Shown: positions 58,940-64,000 of the stretch, in pieces
How positions within the stretch are numbered: position 1 is the first letter of the stretch
Layout of the letters: every line of letters starts with the position of its first letter
Assembly: GCA_951640195.1 (NCBI GenBank)
Contig: OX621171.1
Span: 1,736,001 to 1,800,000 of the forward strand
Direction: 5' to 3'
Length of the DNA: 64,000 nt
Source of the DNA: Porpolomopsis calyptriformis
Taxonomy: Eukaryota > Basidiomycota > Agaricomycetes > Agaricales > Hygrophoraceae
The notes under the pieces: generated by a model
The model's database searches: none
Told to the model about the DNA's origin: nothing
What the model saw: the letters and a program-made list of their open reading frames with translations, nothing else
Translations under genes and position numbers: made by a program

Positions 58940-59694
58940 CTCACAGCTCTACTCTAGTCACCCAGGTTTGTACACTTACGTGGAGTTCAAAAACAGTTCT
59001 GTCATCCTAAAGGGCCTCACGCAATGTTTCAGGTGGAGAACCTCCCGATCTAGGAACGCATAAAGGCGCGTGTAAAAGGACGGATAGTCACTTCATAAAT
59101 TAAATACGACGTTCGAGACCAACAATAAAATAAACCACACACAGATTATACTCCTTCACGAGCACGAACAGGGTATTAAGCGCAAGCAAACCAACGGTTC
59201 CACCTTGAAATGTTCGTGGTCATTAAATTTGAAGGTTCAAAGGAAATACAGAGTGCGAACAAGCGGGCATACCATGATCAACGCACGCTCCCACCCAGTC
59301 CAGGACAAGGATGGGTTTTGTAAGATGGGGTAAAACACCTCTGTGTATCACATTCAAGGCTCGTATGGACAAGTTTCGGTTGGGCACAGTACCAGGCCAA
59401 TACAGGTGTGTAGGCCAGTAATGAGAATTTCCTTATTTAGATTATCTGTCCGTAGGCTTGTCCTCGTTCCCTCACGTCTCTCTCCCTTTCCTCATCTCCT
59501 CAATCATATCCTTCAATCTTGTTTTCGGGCATCCCGTTCCTTCACCTGAACGGATTCACCCTGGTCTCTCATAAGCACACACGGAATACCACGCCTTGCA
59601 TGTCCCAGAGACCATCTCCAGGGCTCGTTACCTCCCATCCATCGCCTTTGACAGACAACGCTGAGTCCCATTGCCCTTGATCATATTAATCACG
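58940..59694. other. Intergenic region
   Basis: No gene is seen. It separates the end of the duplicated kinase copy from the plus-strand gene starting at 59695 and probably carries that gene's promoter. The stretch 59440-59560 is pyrimidine-rich (CTC and TTTCCTC runs), as is common before fungal start codons. Confidence 0.45.
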
Positions 59695-61595
59695 ATGCAT
59701 ATCCAAACGGTTTCTACTATGGACACCACCATTGCTCATTCCCCCGCCACATCTCCTAATTTCCTGCCCCTCGCTCGATCTCCTCGTGTTGTTGCCCCCA
59801 TTTCCGCCGAATCATCGGCACACTTGCTTCACGACATGCCTTCAGCCTTTCCCAATATGGGTGACCTACCAAATCCATCACCAAACCGTATGCACGTGTC
59901 AATCCCCGAGTTTTCCGCACCTGTAACGATGAATTCCATGGACGTGCTTCATGCTTCTCCTTCAGCCTTTCCACCTGCCCCAGGCCTTCTCCATAGCTTT
60001 CAGCCAAGATTGGATATGTTTGGATTACCACCCCATTTATACACAAAGATAGAAATGGAGTCCCCTTCCAATCTGTCCTTCGGGTCTCACCCTCAAATAC
60101 CTCCACCCCCCATGCACATCATACCACCCTCCTACACCGTTGCCACCTCCTCTCTCCCTGCTGCACTTGACTCTATGGTCGTGCCCGTTGGGCGTAGCCG
60201 AGCAGGCTCTTCTGCTTCTCCCGGGCGCCACCCCCCCCCAATTTCTCCCATTGGGTACCCATCAATGAATGGTGGACATCCTTCAATGGATTTTGGCCGC
60301 GTGCAGTTTCCACATGCAAGTTATTCTAACCAAACCAGGGGAATTGACAACCCTCCCGAGTCGACAATCGACCTGCTTTTCGTGTCAGTGAGTGATACGG
60401 TGGAAAGGTGCGCCTCCCTGTAGAATAAACATACGTCAATGTGTTGATCACTCTGTCAAAAGTATGGCTAAAACCCTTAATTCAGTACACGAAACGTTAT
60501 CTCTTGGCCAAACTACAGATGTAAACGCCAAAATGGACGAGCTCAGGAGAGCAACTTTATGGGTTTCTGAGACAATTTCTAAGATAGATGCGCTGTTGCC
60601 ATGCATGGAACCTTCGCCATCTTATGTGATTGCCTCCGCCGTTAATACAAAGCATTCACCTCAGGCAGGATCTGGACTGCCCGATGTCAACCCTGCACTA
60701 ATTGACACCCATGCTACACAATTACAAGTTAACCTTGATGGGCAAGATGTATGCTGCGAGCACTGCGCCTCATCAATGGCCGTAGCCACGGTACGTCTGT
60801 GAGATGTGATAACGATCATTTGATCAACTTTCATATCAGTCTATTCGAGACGGGCAAGAAGAGCAACTGATCCTTCCATTTCACCTCAACGCGGCTCCGA
60901 TATCCACCCTTGATACTTCGTTCTCTCCATCTCGACGTCCATCTCTTGCCGATCCACATGGTTCTCGGTGGGTTCAGAGTGATCCAGTGGTCCCTCAAGT
61001 CGCCTCACGGTTTGTCAAAGCCATTCTTCCGGTTTTCCTTGTATCTCATTTAGGTCTCCATTGCGTGCCCGAAACAGCACAAGCCAACAGCCTCCTGCTA
61101 CCAGTCAAGGCGCTCAGGTGGTGCAGGTACTAACCAGTGCAGCACAATGTGTAGCACGAGAGGCGCAATCACAACCGATTAGTCCCACTGGGGAGTCATC
61201 TGGACATGAGCTTCAAGCTTTGGTCAAACAGCATTATCTATTGACCATGATGGCGGCAGCATGTGGCAAAGAATGTACTAGCCAGCACCAGGAGGGCTTG
61301 CCGCCATCTCCCAGTCGTGCTTTGGCGGAAGCTGCTCGCCAGGTTGTTCTTCAAGTAGCATTTTCGGTTCGCGCTGGTCGGTCTGCTGCTGCCAATATAG
61401 CTGCTCCAGTTGGTGGATCACTGCCATCACCGAGTGCTGCATTGCCGCAGGTGACTGTGAATGAAGTTTCTGCTGCAACTCAGAAAGTTGTTGCGCGAGC
61501 TGTGGAAATGACTGCACCTCTGTCCAGTGAACTTGAGGTTCTAAGGATGGCGGCCACCTTGCTTTTGTGGTGGGAAAACAGCACACAAAATACAA
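59695..61595 (+). CDS. Ser/Pro-rich protein of unknown function, or N-terminal part of the NACHT-WD40 gene
   Basis: The first ATG is at 59695 (MHIQTVSTMDTTIAHSP). The first exon to about 60389 is rich in Ser, Pro, His and Met, like a disordered regulatory region. After an intron a helical segment follows (KTLNSVHETLSLGQTTDV, LRRATLWVSETISKIDALL), with a Cys pair (CCEHC) near 60750. Further exons (60838-61010 and 61053-61595) are Ser/Ala/Gln-rich. Exon joins are approximate. No known domain is recognised. A transcript continuing into the NACHT exon at 61606 is possible, because the gap is intron-sized, but unproven. Confidence 0.45.
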
Positions 61596-61605
61596 TGTCA
61601 TTGGA

Positions 61606-64000
61606 GGAAAGGGAAAACAACAATTGCTTATGACATTGCTAAAGCTTGTAAAACACGAGGTATTCTGGGCGCGAGCTTCTTCTGTTCACGCGACGATGCA
61701 GAATGCAGCAACCCGAACTTGATCTTTACCAGTATCGCCCACCAGCTTGGAATTTTCAGTGATTCATTCAGGACCGAGGTTACTGGTGCTATGAAGGCAA
61801 ATCCTGATATCAGTTACACCGCCCCTTCATATCAACTTGAAGAGCTGATTATCAAGCCCCTTCGTGCACTTGGAACCTCATTCCCTCCATGCGTTATTGT
61901 CTTGGATGCACTCGATGAGTGCATGGATAGCGATTTTATCTCGGTTATCTTATCGTCTCTCTCTCTTCGTGTCAACGAACTCTCTTCACTGAAGATCTTG
62001 GTCACCAGTCGGCCTGCGAAACACATTATCGCAGCTTTCGAATCCACGGATTTGAGCTCAGTGACGCAACGACAGGTTTTGGTTGAGCCAGGCGGCGGGC
62101 AGAGTGATATCGAGTGCTACTTTTCATCGAAACTCGCTTCAACGAGAGAGTTGTATCATCTCGAAAGTGACTGGCCATCGACGGCAGCCATCCATGCCCT
62201 AACAGGGTTGGCTTCAGGCCTTTTCATATTTGCAGCGATTTCTGTCAGGTTCATCGAAGATCGAAACTATTCTAACCCCAAAAACCAACTCGCGCGTTTC
62301 CTGTCTCACCCACCCACTACGTCGACGGGCAGTTCGTCTCCGAACTATGCGTTGGACCAGCTATACGCTCAAGTGTTGAACCATGCTTTCCCTAACATAT
62401 CCCCTGGTCTTTCAGGTCGGCTCAAGATGATTCTAGGCACCATCGTCCTCCTCCGAGACCCGCTCCCTTCGCTTTCTCTCGAACAATTACTAGGCCTGAA
62501 CCCAGGCACGGCTCGAGAGACACTGGAACGTCTTCACTCGATCGTTGTGCCTGATGACGATGCACAAGTGATTCGAATGTTTCATTCCTCATTTTTCGAC
62601 TTCATAACGAATCCGACTCGATGTCTGAATCCTGTGTTCCTTGTGAACCCTCGGGCACAGCATACTTTACTTGCGCGTGCCTGTCTGAACCTTATGAAGG
62701 AACTAAGGCGAGATATTTGTGGAATCAGGAATCCATCATTGCTCAATAGCGAAATAAAGGACCTTCCGGGACGTATCATGACTTGCATTCCACCTCAACT
62801 TCAATATGCATGTCGTCATTGGACTTGGCACTTGTCAAATGCGATGCTCTCTGATATCCTTCTCAACCTTGTGGAGGATTTTTGCTCGAAATATCTACTT
62901 TACTGGGTTGAGGCACTCAGTCTGATGGGAGATCTTCGAAATGCTTTGCTTGCATTGGTTACCGCACGACATGCAATTGCTGTTCGTGACCTCGTTTCTC
63001 TCTAACACTCATGACTTACTTAGTTTTAATAGAAATCAGGCAGAGACATGACTGATTCTATCCGTTTATGTCATGATTGCGAACGCCTTATCCTCCAGTT
63101 CTCGGTCATCGGTCATTCCTCTCTTCAAATATACCATTCTGGGTTGCTGTTCACCCCTTCGGAAGCCTCTATCAAGAAGACGTATGCAGGAGAACTAGAC
63201 CTTTCGATGAAGATGCACAATGCAGCAGATCAGAGATGGAATCCTTGGATACAGACGATGGAAGGACATAACCATCGGGTCAAGTCAGCCGCTTTTTCTC
63301 CGGACGGCAGGTTCATTGTCTCTGGCTCTGATGACAAAACTCTTCGGCTATGGGACGCCTCCACTGGCGGACATCTGATCACCCTTGGGGGACATTCTGA
63401 CTGGGTAAATTCAGTCGCATTCAGTCCACGGGGCGGACACATCGTGTCCGGATCCGATGACTGTACTGTTCGGCTATGGCACTCAATTAGCGGCGCAGAG
63501 TTGATCACCCTCGTAGGACATTTCGACAGAATCAAATCGGTCGCATTCTCTCCAGACGGGATGCGTGTCGCGTCTGGATCCAGCGACAACACTGTTCGGG
63601 TCTGGGATGCCATCAGCGGTGCGCATCTGAACACTCTCGAGGGACACTCATCCTGGGTTGTATCGGTCGCATTTTCTCCAGACGGCACGCGTATCGCGTC
63701 TGGATGCGATGATGAGACCCTCGGGGTGTGGGATGCAGTGAGTGGGGTAATCCTGAACATCCTCATGGGACATTCCTCTGCGGTCAATTCGGTGGCATTT
63801 TCCCCGGATAGCAAGCGCATTGTTTCTGCGTCCTCCGATGAAACTCTTCGGCTGTGGGACGTGGCGAGTGGGGCGCATCTGATCACCCTTGAAGGACATT
63901 CCGAATACATATTGTCTGTCGCATTCTCTCCCAATGGCATGCGTATCGTGTCCGGATCTTCTGACAAAACCATTCGGCTATGGGATGCGGTGAGTGGGAT
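61606..64000 (+). CDS. NACHT-WD40 (NWD) receptor-like protein, 3' end outside window
   Basis: These fungal STAND proteins act in non-self recognition and incompatibility. The NACHT exon starts with a partial P-loop (KGKTTIAYDIAKACKTRG, 61608), then ASFFCSRDD, Walker B (CVIVLDALDEC, 61890) and sensor LKILVTSRP (61990). A helical arm region continues to 62993. A 39-nt intron (62994-63032) joins it in frame to a linker (SLQIYHSGLLFTPSEASIKK) and WD40 repeats from about 63265. Six 42-residue repeats (126 bp each) of the form GHS.WV.SVAFSPDG.RI.SGS.D.T.RLWDA are complete, and another begins at the window edge. The full GxxxxGK loop is not present upstream, so the first exon is either elsewhere or altered. 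No stops are seen. Confidence 0.85.

Noticed and set aside
63230..63973. 247-codon minus-strand frame opposite the WD40 repeats
   Set aside because: It is antisense to a well-supported WD40 coding region and shows only the mirrored 42-residue period.

Overview
The window looks like accessory sequence from a filamentous basidiomycete, most likely an agaricomycete. The evidence is many short introns (about 40-60 nt, GT..AG), Plavaka-type and Tc1 DNA transposons, chromodomain gypsy and Copia retroelements, a group III (Nik1-like) hybrid histidine kinase with HAMP repeats, and a NACHT-WD40 receptor gene. The species cannot be named from sequence alone.

Layout. 1-2400: a chromovirus edge, an inverted pair of hairpin palindromes and otherwise empty sequence. 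2415-7703: two decayed members of one coiled-coil family with a Zn2Cys6-spaced cysteine cluster, separated by two head-to-head gypsy fragments. 7760-10862: a broken Plavaka transposase, preceded by one LTR-like element and split by an inverted copy of it. 11244-17163: a fragment of a probable nuclear protein, then a long ParB-motif gene embedded in fifteen copies of a 30-bp palindrome, eight of them in five of its introns. 18018-34643: nested elements. A truncated chromovirus is joined through a Tc1 element to a second chromovirus, which is itself interrupted by a 3.9-kb foldback element with a 9-bp target duplication; a solo LTR follows. 36255-46083 (minus strand): hybrid histidine kinase copy A, a HUL5/UBE3C-like HECT gene without its N terminus, and a beta-COP gene lacking both ends. 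46089-51161: a complete Copia element with LTRs and nine in-frame TGA codons. 51682-54452: an unrecognised coiled-coil pseudogene and a NACHT receptor stub. 54463-58939: hybrid histidine kinase copy B, a direct segmental duplicate of copy A. 59695-64000: a Ser/Pro-rich reading frame and a NACHT-WD40 gene running off the window.

Very little appears fully functional. The NACHT-WD40 gene and perhaps the Ser/Pro-rich frame are the best candidates for live genes. Nonsense codons in the elements and accessory genes are overwhelmingly TGA where CGA or TGG is expected, which points to C-to-T decay of probably methylated DNA. The strongest candidate for an undescribed system is the ParB-motif gene together with its intronic and flanking family of 30-bp palindromes.
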